A DNA stretch of 64,000 nucleotides from Actinocrispum wychmicini (GTDB taxonomy: Bacteria; Actinomycetota; Actinomycetes; Mycobacteriales; Pseudonocardiaceae). The stretch covers positions 372,001 to 436,000 of the forward strand of contig NZ_SLWS01000005.1 of assembly GCF_004345645.1 (NCBI RefSeq), in the 5' to 3' direction. The notes under the pieces were generated by a model that ran no database searches, was not told the origin of the DNA, and was given only the letters and a program-made list of their open reading frames with translations. A program made the translations under genes and the position numbers. Positions 34,473 through 43,234 of this stretch are shown piece by piece; position 1 is the stretch's first letter; every line of letters starts with the position of its first letter.

Positions 34473-34931
34473 TCACGTGTCGGGCTTACGGGATTCCCGC
34501 CATCGGTCGATCACGGCCGGCAGTTCGCGCATGACGTGCGCGTAGAAGTCTCGCATCGCCACCAGCCGACGGCTCGCGACGCTGCCTTCGCCGGCTGCCT
34601 CGATGCCGTCCTCGGCCGCGGTCCGCATCAGCCGCACAACCGTGTTCTGGTCGGACATCAGCCGAGCCCATCCGTCGTCGGGGAACCGGTAGTGCTCGCG
34701 TCTGCTGCCGGGCGCGGGCACACGCTCGACCAGTCCGACACCGCTCAGTGTCTTGATCGCGACCGAGACCGATCCGGGGCTGGCGTCGAGCTGCTCGGCG
34801 ATCTCGCCGGCGGTGATCGTCTCCCGCTCGCTGAACAGCATCGCTGCCAGCACGCGCGCGGTCATCTTCTGCAGGCCGTTGCGGGACAAGGTCAGCGCCA
34901 GCTGCTCCGCGGCGCTCGATGTGTCAGCCAT
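34473..34931 (-). CDS. MarR/GbsR-type transcriptional regulator A (152 aa)
   Basis: A winged helix at residues about 25-85: MTARVLAAMLFSERETITAG, EIAEQLDASPGSVSVAIKTL, VGLVERVPAPGSRREHYRFP. The C-terminal helix for dimerisation is AEDGIEAAGEGSVASRRLVA / MRDFYAHVMRELPAVIDRWR. It is divergent from an ABC exporter operon with a palindromic operator between. A second copy, nearly identical in layout, is at 45646. It probably represses the exporter until a drug-like ligand binds. Confidence 0.88.
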   Translation of the reverse strand: MADTSSAAEQLALTLSRNGLQKMTARVLAAMLFSERETITAGEIAEQLDASPGSVSVAIKTLSGVGLVERVPAPGSRREHYRFPDDGWARLMSDQNTVVRLMRTAAEDGIEAAGEGSVASRRLVAMRDFYAHVMRELPAVIDRWRESRKPDT

Positions 34932-34975
34932 GTCCGGCCACTCCTCTCAGTCTTGGCGGAATCTTAACAGTTGCG

Positions 34976-34997
34976 AGTGTTTGCAGATTTCCAAACA
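34976..34997. promoter_or_regulatory. Operator A shared by MarR regulator and ABC exporter
   Basis: AGTGTTTGCAGATTTCCAAACA contains the inverted repeat TGTTTG-8-CAAACA. It lies 45 bp upstream of the MarR start and about 20 bp upstream of the ABC start. The reverse complement matches 21 of 22 bases at 45583-45604 in front of the paralogous MarR gene, which strongly supports a specific binding site. Confidence 0.75.
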
Positions 34998-35015
34998 TTC
35001 GATACGGTACGGTTC

Positions 35016-35918
35016 ATGGAATCAGTGATCCGGCTGGACCGGCTCGTCAAGGCGTACGGGCCCCGCCGCGGAGTCGTGGACCTGTCCCTGGAGGTCCACG
35101 CGGGCGAGGTCTTCGGCTATCTCGGTCCGAACGGCGCGGGGAAATCGACGACGATCCGCCTGCTGGTGGATCTGATTCGGCCCACTGGTGGTTCGATCCG
35201 TGTGCTCGGTGGCGACCCGCGTGCGGGTGGGACCGTACTGCGGGCCAGGATCGGATATCTACCGGGTGATTTCGTGGTCGGCGCCCGCCAGCGTGTCGGC
35301 GAGTATCTGACCTTCCTGGCCGGCCTGCGCGGCGGTGCGGGGCAGGCCCGGATCGGTGAACTCGCCGAGCGGCTGGACCTGGACCTCACCGCCCGGGTCG
35401 GCACCCTGTCCAAGGGCAACAGACAGAAAGTCGGTCTCGTCCAGGCGTTCATGCACGAGCCGGACCTGCTGATCCTCGACGAGCCGACCTCAGGGCTGGA
35501 TCCAGTGGTCCAGCAGACCTTCCTCTCGATGGTCGCCGAGGCGAAAGCTGCCGGCCAGACCGTGTTCATGTCCTCGCACATCCTCAGTGAGGTCGAGCAG
35601 GTCGCCGACCGGGTCGCCATCATCCGCGACGGTGCACTGGTGACAGTGGACAGTGTGGTGAACCTACGTGCCCGCGCGGTACGTCGAGTCCAGGTCACGT
35701 TCGCCACCCCGGTGCCCGTATCGGAGTTCGCCGGTCTGCCCGGAGTCGACAGTGTCACGGTCGATGGTCCAGTGCTGCGCTGCCGGGTGACCGGCAGCCC
35801 GGACGCGCTGATCAAGACCGCCGCCCAACACTCGATCGTCGATCTGCTCAGTGACGAACCTGCACTCGAAGAACTTTTCCTCGCCTACTACGAAGGCCGT
35901 GACCATGTCGCCGCGTAA
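35016..35918 (+). CDS. ABC transporter ATP-binding protein (300 aa)
   Basis: Walker A GPNGAGKSTT (about residue 38), a Q-loop region replaced by YLPGDFVVGARQRVGEYLTF as in DrrA-like proteins, signature LSKGNRQKVGLVQAF (about 131), Walker B LLILDEPTSGLDP (about 152), and the H-loop in SSHILSEVEQVADRV. A C-terminal domain of about 75 residues is typical of antibiotic exporters of the DrrA/CcmA type. The ATG at 35016 is preferred over an upstream in-frame start, because the operator lies between. It overlaps the permease gene by 14 bases. With the permease it probably exports a hydrophobic compound. Confidence 0.9.
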   Translation: MESVIRLDRLVKAYGPRRGVVDLSLEVHAGEVFGYLGPNGAGKSTTIRLLVDLIRPTGGSIRVLGGDPRAGGTVLRARIGYLPGDFVVGARQRVGEYLTFLAGLRGGAGQARIGELAERLDLDLTARVGTLSKGNRQKVGLVQAFMHEPDLLILDEPTSGLDPVVQQTFLSMVAEAKAAGQTVFMSSHILSEVEQVADRVAIIRDGALVTVDSVVNLRARAVRRVQVTFATPVPVSEFAGLPGVDSVTVDGPVLRCRVTGSPDALIKTAAQHSIVDLLSDEPALEELFLAYYEGRDHVAA

Positions 35919-36699
35919 CGTGTACAGCAAGACATTGTGGGACGCGCGTCGCTCGCTTGTCGCGTGGATGGTGGGCACCGCCGCCATCGCCGCGGTGTAC
36001 GCCGGGTTCTATCCGCAACTGGCGGGTGGCGGGATGGCGGAGGCCATCGCGAACTTCCCTCAGGCGATCAAGGACGCCTTCCGCCTCGACGACATCTCCT
36101 CCGCGGCCGGATACCTGCAGTCGACCACTTTCGGGCTGCTGGTCCCCCTGCTGGTCATGATCAACGGCATCGTGTCCGGCACTCGCGCGCTCGCCGGTGA
36201 CGAGGAGGCAGGCCACCTCGACGTCCTGCTCGCGCATCCCTTGAGCCGTACACGCCTTGTTCTGCACCGGTTCGCCGCCGTCGCAACGGGGGCCGTGCTG
36301 ACTGCGGCACTGGTGTTCCTGGCGATGCTCGCCATCCGGGACTCCGCGCGCCTGGACACCGTCTCCATCGGTGGTTTCGCCGCGCAGGCCCTCAACGTCG
36401 CGTTGCTGGGCTGCGTTTTCGCCGCGCTCGCCCTCGCCATCGGTGCCATCTCGGGCCGGCGTGCGCTGACCCTGGGAATCACCACAGCGATCGGTGTGCT
36501 CGCCTACGCCGCCACAACCGTCGGCCCGCAAGTCGGCGCAGCTTGGACCCGCACCCTCTCACCATTCCACTACTACTCCGGTGGTGAGCCGCTCAAGCAC
36601 GGACTCGACTGGGCCGGATCGTGCGTCCTGGCCGTCACTTGCGTCGTCCTGGTCGCAGTCGGCGTCTGGGCGCTACGTGGCCGTGACCTACGTAGTTGA
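35905..36699 (+). CDS. ABC transporter permease (264 aa)
   Basis: Six hydrophobic segments of an ABC-2-like permease: SLVAWMVGTAAIAAVYAGFY, STTFGLLVPLLVMINGIVSG, then GDEEAGHLDVLLAHPLSRTR (the cytoplasmic coupling region), ATGAVLTAALVFLAMLAI, VALLGCVFAALALAIGAISG, and a last one near the C-terminus (CVLAVTCVVLVAVGVWAL). The ATG at 35905 lies within the end of the ATPase gene, so translation is coupled. It forms the exporter with that ATPase. Confidence 0.88.
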   Translation: MSPRNVYSKTLWDARRSLVAWMVGTAAIAAVYAGFYPQLAGGGMAEAIANFPQAIKDAFRLDDISSAAGYLQSTTFGLLVPLLVMINGIVSGTRALAGDEEAGHLDVLLAHPLSRTRLVLHRFAAVATGAVLTAALVFLAMLAIRDSARLDTVSIGGFAAQALNVALLGCVFAALALAIGAISGRRALTLGITTAIGVLAYAATTVGPQVGAAWTRTLSPFHYYSGGEPLKHGLDWAGSCVLAVTCVVLVAVGVWALRGRDLRS

Positions 36700-36991
36700 T
36701 CATTGTTCGGGCGATCAGCCGGTGGAGCCTTACCCGGTGTGCATTCGGCAGTGCCGACAGGTGGTTGTGGGCGTGGCCGGCGACGAGACCCGGCCGTCGA
36801 ACCGGCGCGCATCCGTTGGTCGAACCAGCAGCGGCGGCGGAGCTGTCCGACACGGTCCTGGACGCACGCAGCGCCGACAACGGGCGTAGGTCACGGCGGA
36901 TGGCAACCGTTCGGTGTGATCAGGATGTGGTGGGTAGATCGAAGATCTCGAACAAGTCGGGATCGGGGAATCAAAGCTGGCCCGAACGGGG

Positions 36992-37642
36992 TCAGGTCAG
37001 CCGGGCACGCAACGTGGACAGCCCGGCGCCGGACAGGTCGGTGAGAGCGGTGGATCGCCCGGTGACGGCCAGGATGATGGACGCGATGGGGCCGATCACC
37101 TCGGGACCGTCGCCCGCCGTCCACTCCAGGTCGTCGGCGCGCAGGGTGAGTCCGGCGGCGCGTCGCTTGCCATGCAGGAACACGTTGGTGGTACGGCAGG
37201 TCTCGGCGACGGTGATCAGGCTCGTGGACGGGACGGCGATGGGCAGGCCCAACGGGCGAGCGATGTCATAGGCGTGGACGACCGCCTCCACCAGTGCGTA
37301 CCTTGCCTCCGACGACGGGACGCGGTTCTGGTCGGCGGTCGCCTGGTATTCGTCGAGCAGGTCGGGGATCGTGGCCTGCCGGTGTCGTTCCACCCATCGC
37401 TGGTTGCGGACGTCGAGGCGAAAGCCGGCGCCGACCATCTCTCGCACGAGTCGCCAGGGCGTGGCCACGTGTGACTGGACGCAGTGAGCGGCGACGTCGC
37501 GCACACGCCATCCCCGGCACAGCGACGGCGCGTCCCACTGAGTGTCCTCCAAGGACCGCAAGAGGTCACCAAGAGCGCCGCGTTGGGCACGCACCAACGG
37601 CCAGAGATGTCCGCCGTGCGCGGTGTTCCCTGTTCGGGTCAT
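36992..37642 (-). CDS. Maleylpyruvate isomerase-like (TIGR03083-type, DinB-like) protein (216 aa)
   Basis: The four-helix DinB-like domain is seen in residues 10-160: LRSLEDTQWDAPSLCRGWRV, RDVAAHCVQSHVATPWRLVR, ALVEAVVHAYDIARPLGLPI. The tail (LRADDLEWTAGDGPEVIGPI) is the usual C-terminal half. Metal-binding His are at about 49 and 135. The ATG at 37642 overlaps the stop of the TetR gene by 4 bases, so the pair forms an operon. It is a probable mycothiol- or metal-dependent enzyme of unknown substrate, related in family to the gene at 19806. Confidence 0.82.
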   Translation of the reverse strand: MTRTGNTAHGGHLWPLVRAQRGALGDLLRSLEDTQWDAPSLCRGWRVRDVAAHCVQSHVATPWRLVREMVGAGFRLDVRNQRWVERHRQATIPDLLDEYQATADQNRVPSSEARYALVEAVVHAYDIARPLGLPIAVPSTSLITVAETCRTTNVFLHGKRRAAGLTLRADDLEWTAGDGPEVIGPIASIILAVTGRSTALTDLSGAGLSTLRARLT

Positions 37643-38211
37643 GATCGGCCACCACTGGTGACGAGCCGGCACACGGCGGCGATCACGGACTGGATGTCCG
37701 GACTCGAACCGAGCCCACGGTGAAGCAGCAACCCATCGACACACGCCAAGACGACAGCAGCTGTTTCCTCCGCTGCGAGCACGCCACGGTCATGCAACCA
37801 CTGGCCGAACCTCTTCCGGAACCCGTCGATCACACCGTTGATCAGTCCGCGAAGCTCCTCGTCACGGCCTGCTGCCAGGTACGCCTCGACGAACAGCAAC
37901 GACACCGGGTCGGCCCCCGTGTACTGGTCCACCGACGCCAGCAGCGCCTCCACCGCCCGCACTGGCGTGCGCGCGGTGTCCAGCAATGTGTCCACATCGG
38001 TCATAACCTGACGCATCATGCCGATCACGGCCTCGCGTAACAGTGCTTGCAGCGTTGGAAAGTGGTAGTGCACCACGCTCGGCGTGACCCCGGCGCGGTC
38101 TGCCAAGACTCTGGTACTGACCGCCGTCCACCCGCGCTCAGGGATGAGCTCGACCGCCGCGGCCAGCAACCTCTCCCGCACCGCCCGGCCCCGCGCCGCC
38201 GCTGATGTCAC
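37639..38211 (-). CDS. TetR/AcrR family regulator (190 aa)
   Basis: HTH: RERLLAAAVELIPERGWTAV, STRVLADRAGVTPSVVHYHF, PTLQALLREAVIGMM. The C-terminal domain contains SVDQYTGADPVSLLFVEAYL and VVLACVDGLLLHRGLG. It is co-transcribed with the downstream DinB-like gene (4-base overlap). A perfect inverted repeat lies about 34 bp upstream, probably its own operator. Start at 38211. Confidence 0.87.
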   Translation of the reverse strand: MTSAAARGRAVRERLLAAAVELIPERGWTAVSTRVLADRAGVTPSVVHYHFPTLQALLREAVIGMMRQVMTDVDTLLDTARTPVRAVEALLASVDQYTGADPVSLLFVEAYLAAGRDEELRGLINGVIDGFRKRFGQWLHDRGVLAAEETAAVVLACVDGLLLHRGLGSSPDIQSVIAAVCRLVTSGGRS

Positions 38212-38233
38212 CGCGCCCGTTCCTCACGAGGCA

Positions 38234-38272
38234 ATCGCCCTGATCGATCGTCCTGTACGATCGCCCTGATCG
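38234..38272. promoter_or_regulatory. Operator-like repeats upstream of the TetR gene
   Basis: CGATCGT-CCTGT-ACGATCG (38245-38263) is a perfect 7-bp inverted repeat. In addition, ATCGCCCTGATCG occurs twice in direct orientation (38234-38246 and 38260-38272), overlapping both arms. This fits a binding region for a TetR dimer pair. Confidence 0.6.
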
Positions 38273-38334
38273 TAGCGCGGTGTCGCACCAGCGTCGAACC
38301 GTCCTGCGCTTGCCGAAAACGTCATCCGCGCTGG

Positions 38335-38530
38335 TCAGGTTGGCTGGTGGTACTCGTTGAGGATTCCTCCCCACCGCTGGCGTCGGCGGATGCCGAGACC
38401 TGATGATCTTGGCCTGGTCGGTGATCAGCGACGGCAGTGGTCGTAGTGGTCGGGCGTTGGCGATGCCTTGATGGGGTCGGTGGTTGACCGAGTTCACTGC
38501 CGGCGTCGGTGCGGGTGGCGGCCGGCAGGC
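38335..38530 (-). pseudogene. Transposase (IS481/IS3-like integrase core) C-terminal relic
   Basis: The minus strand reads VNHRPHQGIANARPLRPLPS, then LITDQ, and in a shifted frame RRRQRWGGILNEYHQP. This matches the C-terminal end of actinobacterial integrase-core transposases (NHHRPHQG...ARPLRPLPEP.TD......LGG.L.EY). The catalytic core and the N-terminus are missing and at least one frameshift separates the two pieces. The rest of the gap 38273-38918 shows no gene. Confidence 0.6.
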
Positions 38531-38918
38531 CGTGGCCGCCGGGGGCAGCATGGGTGGGGTGTTGTCGACCCGGTGGTTCCAGTCGTTCGGTGCTGTCCAC
38601 CAATACCGCCGGACAGCCTGCGTGGGGACTCGTGTGTGTCGGCCACCGCGCCGAGCGGCCAACGAACTTCGCACGACGGTCACAAACTTTGAAATTCCTC
38701 TGGGCAAGCACCTAGATCTGAATCCACCCTCTTGCTCAGGCTGATCCATCGAAAGGTTATTCCGGGCAGGCTACTTCGACGACTCTCCGAGAGTAACGAT
38801 CCACGATCGTGCAAGATGTCCGTTGACCCCTTCCGGCCTGCTGTCTCGGTCGTGTAGACCGAAGAGCGGGTTCTGTAGTCTATGTGACATCGAGTCAACT
38901 GCTCACGGAGGTACCGAA

Positions 38919-39368
38919 ATGGGCGCGGATCGCGGTAAACGTGAATCGTACTACGGCAGGTATGTCGGAACAGTGAAGAGGCTGGGGGCGGAGTCGAGAG
39001 TTGTTGATACCGGGATCGGGCAGAATCTGATGAACTCGATTCCCGAGTTCGCCACCGGGCAGGTTGTAGGGGGTACGAAGACGGCCCTCGGGGTGAAACC
39101 AGCTCCGCAGAAGGACACGAGTACGACCCACAAGATGACCCTCGAGGTCACTTCGTCGAAGGTCGTGGCGATCATCGACGGTGAGGAGTTGTCGGACTGC
39201 GGCTACCAGGTCGGTGTCGAAGGCGGCGGCGTTGCCCGGCTTATTTCCGGCGACATGGACTTCTCGGCGGTTATCGGTGAGAGCACCCCTGACGGCAAAA
39301 CGGCGAAAACGCTGCTTATCAGCCTGTCGGACGGCTACGGGAACGGCGGCCCGCTGAAGCGTGTCTGA
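38919..39368 (+). CDS. Unrecognised small protein of the oxidase locus (149 aa)
   Basis: The ATG at 38919 follows GGAGG. The sequence is rich in short strands and glycine: YYGRYVGTVKRLGAESRVVD, FATGQVVGGTKTALG, TLEVTSSKVVAIIDGEELSD, GVEGGGVARLISGDMDFSAV, and it ends GYGNGGPLKRV. No signal peptide, no Cys cluster and no family that I recognise. The same frame remains open after its TGA stop for 68 codons (to 39572) and encodes a Cys- and His-containing segment there. It precedes the 406-aa gene and the amino acid oxidase on the same strand. Confidence 0.6.
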   Translation: MGADRGKRESYYGRYVGTVKRLGAESRVVDTGIGQNLMNSIPEFATGQVVGGTKTALGVKPAPQKDTSTTHKMTLEVTSSKVVAIIDGEELSDCGYQVGVEGGGVARLISGDMDFSAVIGESTPDGKTAKTLLISLSDGYGNGGPLKRV

Positions 39369-39572
39369 GCTGCGCCGCGAGGCTGTCGGCACAAAAATGT
39401 CGAGCTGATCCTCGACCCGAAGAAGATCGTGGAGATGTGCCCGGCCTTCGCCTGCACCGGCCACGCGGGCGCAACGTTGAAGCACTACGACGAGCATATC
39501 AAGTCGTTCGAGATCACATCGAGCACGCTACCGAATTCGGAACCTCCCGAAGGGCGCCCAAGGCTCCTTTAA
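39369..39572 (+). pseudogene. Open in-frame extension or relic after the 149-aa gene
   Basis: In the same frame as the previous gene, the codons after TGA read KNVELILDPKKIVEMCPAFA, CTGHAGATLKHYDEHIKSFE and ITSSTLPNSEPPEG, then TAA. Composition looks coded. A possible ATG at 39435 would give a 45-residue protein. It could be the tail of a formerly longer protein cut by a nonsense mutation, a read-through extension or a small separate gene. Confidence 0.4.
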
Positions 39573-39754
39573 GGCGTCGCGGAATACTTACACGATCCTG
39601 TTTTGGCTCGCCGGGTGGTATTTTAGCAGCCAATTCCCGGTGGCCGAAATCCGAATATGCTGTCCGACTCACCCTGATCGTGAAACCTGCTGGACGCGCC
39701 TCCCGGCGTGGGCTTCGGTCGAGTTGGATTGTCGCAGAAGAATGGAGTGGATCA

Positions 39755-40975
39755 ATGACAGCGTCGACTTTGGTGCGTGGCGGAGAAGCAACCGAGGCTG
39801 TGAAGACGCTCACCGCGCAGTGGTACAACGCGGTCGTCGAGGGCTGCGGCCTCGACCGGAATACATTCCAACTGGCGCAGGGCTTCATCCAGCCCGGCGT
39901 CACGTCCGAATCGCTGTGGAAGATTTTCAACGCGATTCCGCCGGTGACCGTGACGCACTACTGGAACCCGGCCCAGATCAACAACTTCTCGTCGACCTAC
40001 GGCGCCCTGGTGAGCAATCTGGTCCCGCAGGACTCGGGTGAGTTCCAACAGACCATGGGTGACTACTACGCGAGGTGGCAGAACTACCTGCAACACAGCA
40101 CCCCGCCGCCGACGATCCCGAAGCCAGGCGGCATCCTGGAGCTGTTCAACCAATGGCAGCAGCTCAACATGCCACCCGAGCAGGGCCAGGCCGCCTACAC
40201 CGCGTACCAGCAGGTATCCCAGGGCGTCGTGCCGATCGCGATGCAGAAATGGCTCGCCGCGGGCGGTGGCGCGAGTGGCACGAAGGCGTACAACGCCACG
40301 GTCGAAGACCTCAAGAGGATCATGAGCCAGGGCGGGCCGGGCAAGTCGGTCCACATGGACAGCTCGACCACGTCCAGCGACGTGACCAACACGTGGGCGA
40401 AAGGCGAGGTCGGCGGCTTCTACGAGTTCTTCGTCGGTGAGGCGTCAGTCGAGTGGAAAAAGTACACGGAGAAGATCTCCGCGTCGAAGTTGACGATCGA
40501 CGCGACGTTCAAGACGATCGGCACCTTCACCTGCGGGCCACTGGCCGAGCCGAGCACCGATCCGATCCTGGGCCAGTACGTGCCGTGGTACCACAGCGCA
40601 GCGGTCAACCTGGCGTACCAGAACAACAACTACTACGTGTGGAAGCACACCCCGCCCACGTGGGACGGCACGTTCGGAGACAAGGGCGACCTCCGGTTCT
40701 TCACCACCAGCCTCATCGTGGTCAGCGGGGTCGACACGACCGTCAGCTCGGAGGCGTCGTTCAGCGAGCAGGAACAGGAGGAGCTGACGGCATCCGCGCA
40801 GGTCGGCGTCTTCCCGTTCTTCGAGGCCAAGGGATCAGGCGGGTGGAACCACAAGTTCAAGTTCGACGACTCAGGCCGTATGACAGTCAGCTGTAGCGTG
40901 CCGCCAGGGGTGTTCGTCATCCTCGGCGCCATCGTCACGCCGACGAAGGACGCCTTCGGAGGCGGCCAGGCTTGA
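39755..40975 (+). CDS. Unrecognised protein of the oxidase locus (406 aa)
   Basis: The ATG at 39755 follows GGAGTGG. The N-terminal half (about 1-200) is helical and Gln/Trp/Tyr-rich (YGALVSNLVPQDSGEFQQTM, LELFNQWQQLNMPPEQGQAA). From about 205 it becomes Ser/Thr-rich and beta-like: MDSSTTSSDVTNTWAKGEVG, FYEFFVGEASVEWKKYTEKI, YVPWYHSAAVNLAYQNNN, FFTTSLIVVSGVDTTVSSEA. It ends with SVPPGVFVILGAIVTPTKDA. There is no signal peptide or transmembrane helix. I do not recognise a named domain. Similar composition occurs in fungal-like proteins of unknown function, but that is only an impression. Followed on the same strand by an amino acid oxidase gene. Confidence 0.65.
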   Translation: MTASTLVRGGEATEAVKTLTAQWYNAVVEGCGLDRNTFQLAQGFIQPGVTSESLWKIFNAIPPVTVTHYWNPAQINNFSSTYGALVSNLVPQDSGEFQQTMGDYYARWQNYLQHSTPPPTIPKPGGILELFNQWQQLNMPPEQGQAAYTAYQQVSQGVVPIAMQKWLAAGGGASGTKAYNATVEDLKRIMSQGGPGKSVHMDSSTTSSDVTNTWAKGEVGGFYEFFVGEASVEWKKYTEKISASKLTIDATFKTIGTFTCGPLAEPSTDPILGQYVPWYHSAAVNLAYQNNNYYVWKHTPPTWDGTFGDKGDLRFFTTSLIVVSGVDTTVSSEASFSEQEQEELTASAQVGVFPFFEAKGSGGWNHKFKFDDSGRMTVSCSVPPGVFVILGAIVTPTKDAFGGGQA

Positions 40976-41435
40976 CGTGGCCGGTTCGGCACGAATCGGC
41001 GGATGGGCGTTGCCGACACCGCACGCTGTTCCGGATCACCGAGTGCCGAAAGCAGGTCCTGACCGGCGGGCCAGCCGTGTTTGATCCGACTACCCAGGCC
41101 CGAGCCGGTGCGCGGGTCTCGACCAAGGAGGCTGCCCCGAGGGTCAACAGCCCATCTGGACGCTGGAGCGTCTTTGGCTACCGATGAGGAGAGCACCGCA
41201 CGCGAGGTCGCCGCCGAGGAGCGCTGCCGCGACAAGGACAGCGGGTGGCCCGCCCGGCACTGCCCGGAGCGAACAGGCTGGCCGGGCTGCGATCCCCGCC
41301 AGTGTGGGGTCGCCGTCCTCGGCGTACGTGTTCTGAAGCTGCCACTGCTCAGGCCTGTCCGTCCTCGGACCGTCAGGTGAATCGGCGCGGCGGCGTTCTC
41401 GGGCGATGCCCTTGATCAGGAAGGTCGAATCCGCG
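40976..41435. other. Gap between the 406-aa gene and the oxidase
   Basis: About 460 bp. Open frames exist (for example a Cys/Arg-rich one near 41180-41380 on the plus strand) but none has a binding site or a known domain. It probably contains the promoter of the oxidase gene; no clear operator was seen. Confidence 0.3.
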
Positions 41436-43076
41436 ATGACATGGTCTTTGGCTTCACAGGCGTTCGCCGGTGCCCCGGCGGACGATGACGACGTACAGCT
41501 CTACACCGCCTACGAGCAGTGGCTGCGGGAGAACTCCCCCGGTGACCCCGTCGAGCCGCTGCGCAACGAGAGCCCGGACGTGAAAACCGTGACGGTGGGT
41601 ATCGTCGGCGGTGGGCACGCCGGGCTCTACTCGGCGATGCTCCTGCTCGGCCAGGGCGTGCCGGGCCGCAACATCACCGTCTTCGAGGCCAGTGACCGCC
41701 TCGGTGGCCGGGTGTACACCCACCAGTTCAAGGCCAGACAGAACGACGTCACCCAGTACAGCGACCTCGGTGCGATGCGGCTGCCGGACATCCCCGCCCA
41801 CAAGATCGTCTTCGACGTGATCGCCGACCTGAACGTCTGGCTGGCGCAGCACACCAAACCGCTGCTGAAGCAGATCCCCTATCACCTGTCCGCCCCGGAG
41901 AACCTGATCTCCGTCAACGGGCGGAAACCGATCAGCGTCGTCAAGGCCGAGACCAACCCGGAGCTGCTCGGGTTCCCGGCGTCCGCCACGAAGGACGAGA
42001 GCCAGCGCAAACACGTGTCCGCAAGCGGGTTCATGAACCTCGCGCTGCACCGGTTCACGTCGATCAAGGACCCGGAGAAGCGCCTCGCCACCATCCTCAG
42101 CTACGACAACATCTCCTTCAGTCAGTACCTGCGTGCGGAGATGGGCTGGCAGGCCGACCGGATCAATTACGTCGAGACCGTCCTCTCAGCCACCGGCAAC
42201 TTCGACCGCGCCGTGCCCGAGGTCGTGCTGTCAAGGGGCGAGTTCGACCCCAACGCACGCTGGGTGACGCTGGCAGGCGGGCTCGGCAAGCTCACCGCCG
42301 CGATGGCGGACTACCTGCGCGCGCACAACGTCGCCATCCACATGACGACCCCGATCGCCGCCGTCGGCGAGACCAAGGACGGCAAGGTGCCGCTGACCCC
42401 CGCCAACGGCACGCCCCGGTCGTTCCACCGGGTCATCCTCGCCATCCCGACCGCCCCGCTGCGTCTGATGGACACGCCCGCGTCCTGGGCGGTGGAGAAG
42501 AAGGCCGCCATGCGACGGTTGGCCACAGAGGACCTGTACAAGGTCGGCCTCCAGTTCCCGAAACGCTGGTGGGACAGCCCCGGCGGCCAGTCCCACACCG
42601 ACCGCGCACCATGGTGGCTCGTGTACCCCTCGGACCCGAAGATGAACACAGTCCTGCTCTACGGCTGGGCAACCGACGCCCGCAACATGGCCACGCTCTC
42701 CCAGGACCAGCGCCTCAAGGTCATCACCGACGCGATCCGCTCCCTGCACCCCAAGGTCAGGCAGACGGACCTGAAGCCCCTCGAAACGGTGGAAGTCTTC
42801 TGGGGCAACACCCAGGCGGGCGGCATCGGCCACTTCGGTCCCGGCCAGTTCACCGACTACTACAACATCATGCAGCGCAACGAGGGCTACGTGTCGTTCG
42901 CCGGTGAACACCTCAGCCTGCACCACGGCTGGATCGCCGGCGCCTGCCAGTCCGCACTGCTGGCCGTCAGCCACGCCCTGGGCATGATCGTGAACCCGAT
43001 CGGCTTCGACGCCGCGCCACCCCCGCCACGCACCGAGACCACGACCACCCACCGGGCCGTCAAACTCGTCACGTGA
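41436..43076 (+). CDS. Flavin-containing L-amino acid oxidase / monoamine oxidase-like enzyme (546 aa)
   Basis: An FAD-binding Rossmann motif VGIVGGGHAGLYSAMLLLGQ (about residues 54-73), then ITVFEASDRLGGRVYTHQF with the GGRV motif, LGAMRLPD, a substrate domain, and the C-terminal FAD motif VSFAGEHLSLHHGWIAGACQ, as in L-amino acid oxidases and phenylalanine/tryptophan 2-monooxygenases. No signal peptide, so cytoplasmic. It would oxidise an amino acid to the imino acid (or amide), releasing hydrogen peroxide. The start is taken as ATG 41436 with AGGAAGG upstream; ATG 41406 is possible. It may form a unit with the two unrecognised genes upstream. Confidence 0.85.
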   Translation: MTWSLASQAFAGAPADDDDVQLYTAYEQWLRENSPGDPVEPLRNESPDVKTVTVGIVGGGHAGLYSAMLLLGQGVPGRNITVFEASDRLGGRVYTHQFKARQNDVTQYSDLGAMRLPDIPAHKIVFDVIADLNVWLAQHTKPLLKQIPYHLSAPENLISVNGRKPISVVKAETNPELLGFPASATKDESQRKHVSASGFMNLALHRFTSIKDPEKRLATILSYDNISFSQYLRAEMGWQADRINYVETVLSATGNFDRAVPEVVLSRGEFDPNARWVTLAGGLGKLTAAMADYLRAHNVAIHMTTPIAAVGETKDGKVPLTPANGTPRSFHRVILAIPTAPLRLMDTPASWAVEKKAAMRRLATEDLYKVGLQFPKRWWDSPGGQSHTDRAPWWLVYPSDPKMNTVLLYGWATDARNMATLSQDQRLKVITDAIRSLHPKVRQTDLKPLETVEVFWGNTQAGGIGHFGPGQFTDYYNIMQRNEGYVSFAGEHLSLHHGWIAGACQSALLAVSHALGMIVNPIGFDAAPPPPRTETTTTHRAVKLVT

Positions 43077-43234
43077 CTCTCCCGCCTACCCGTCGGCCGA
43101 CGATCATGACCCATCCGATGTGCGTCCCCCGTACAGCAACCCAGAGCCAACCGTTCGTCCGGTTCGACCGGATCCGATGCCGACAGCGTTTCGGTGGACT
43201 GCTCAACGAGTACCGGCCCGCCGGGTAAACGTCC

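Noticed and set aside
43091..43102. Palindrome CGTCGGCCGACG after the oxidase gene
   Set aside because: Self-complementary 12-mers are frequent in GC-rich DNA; too short to call a terminator or an operator.
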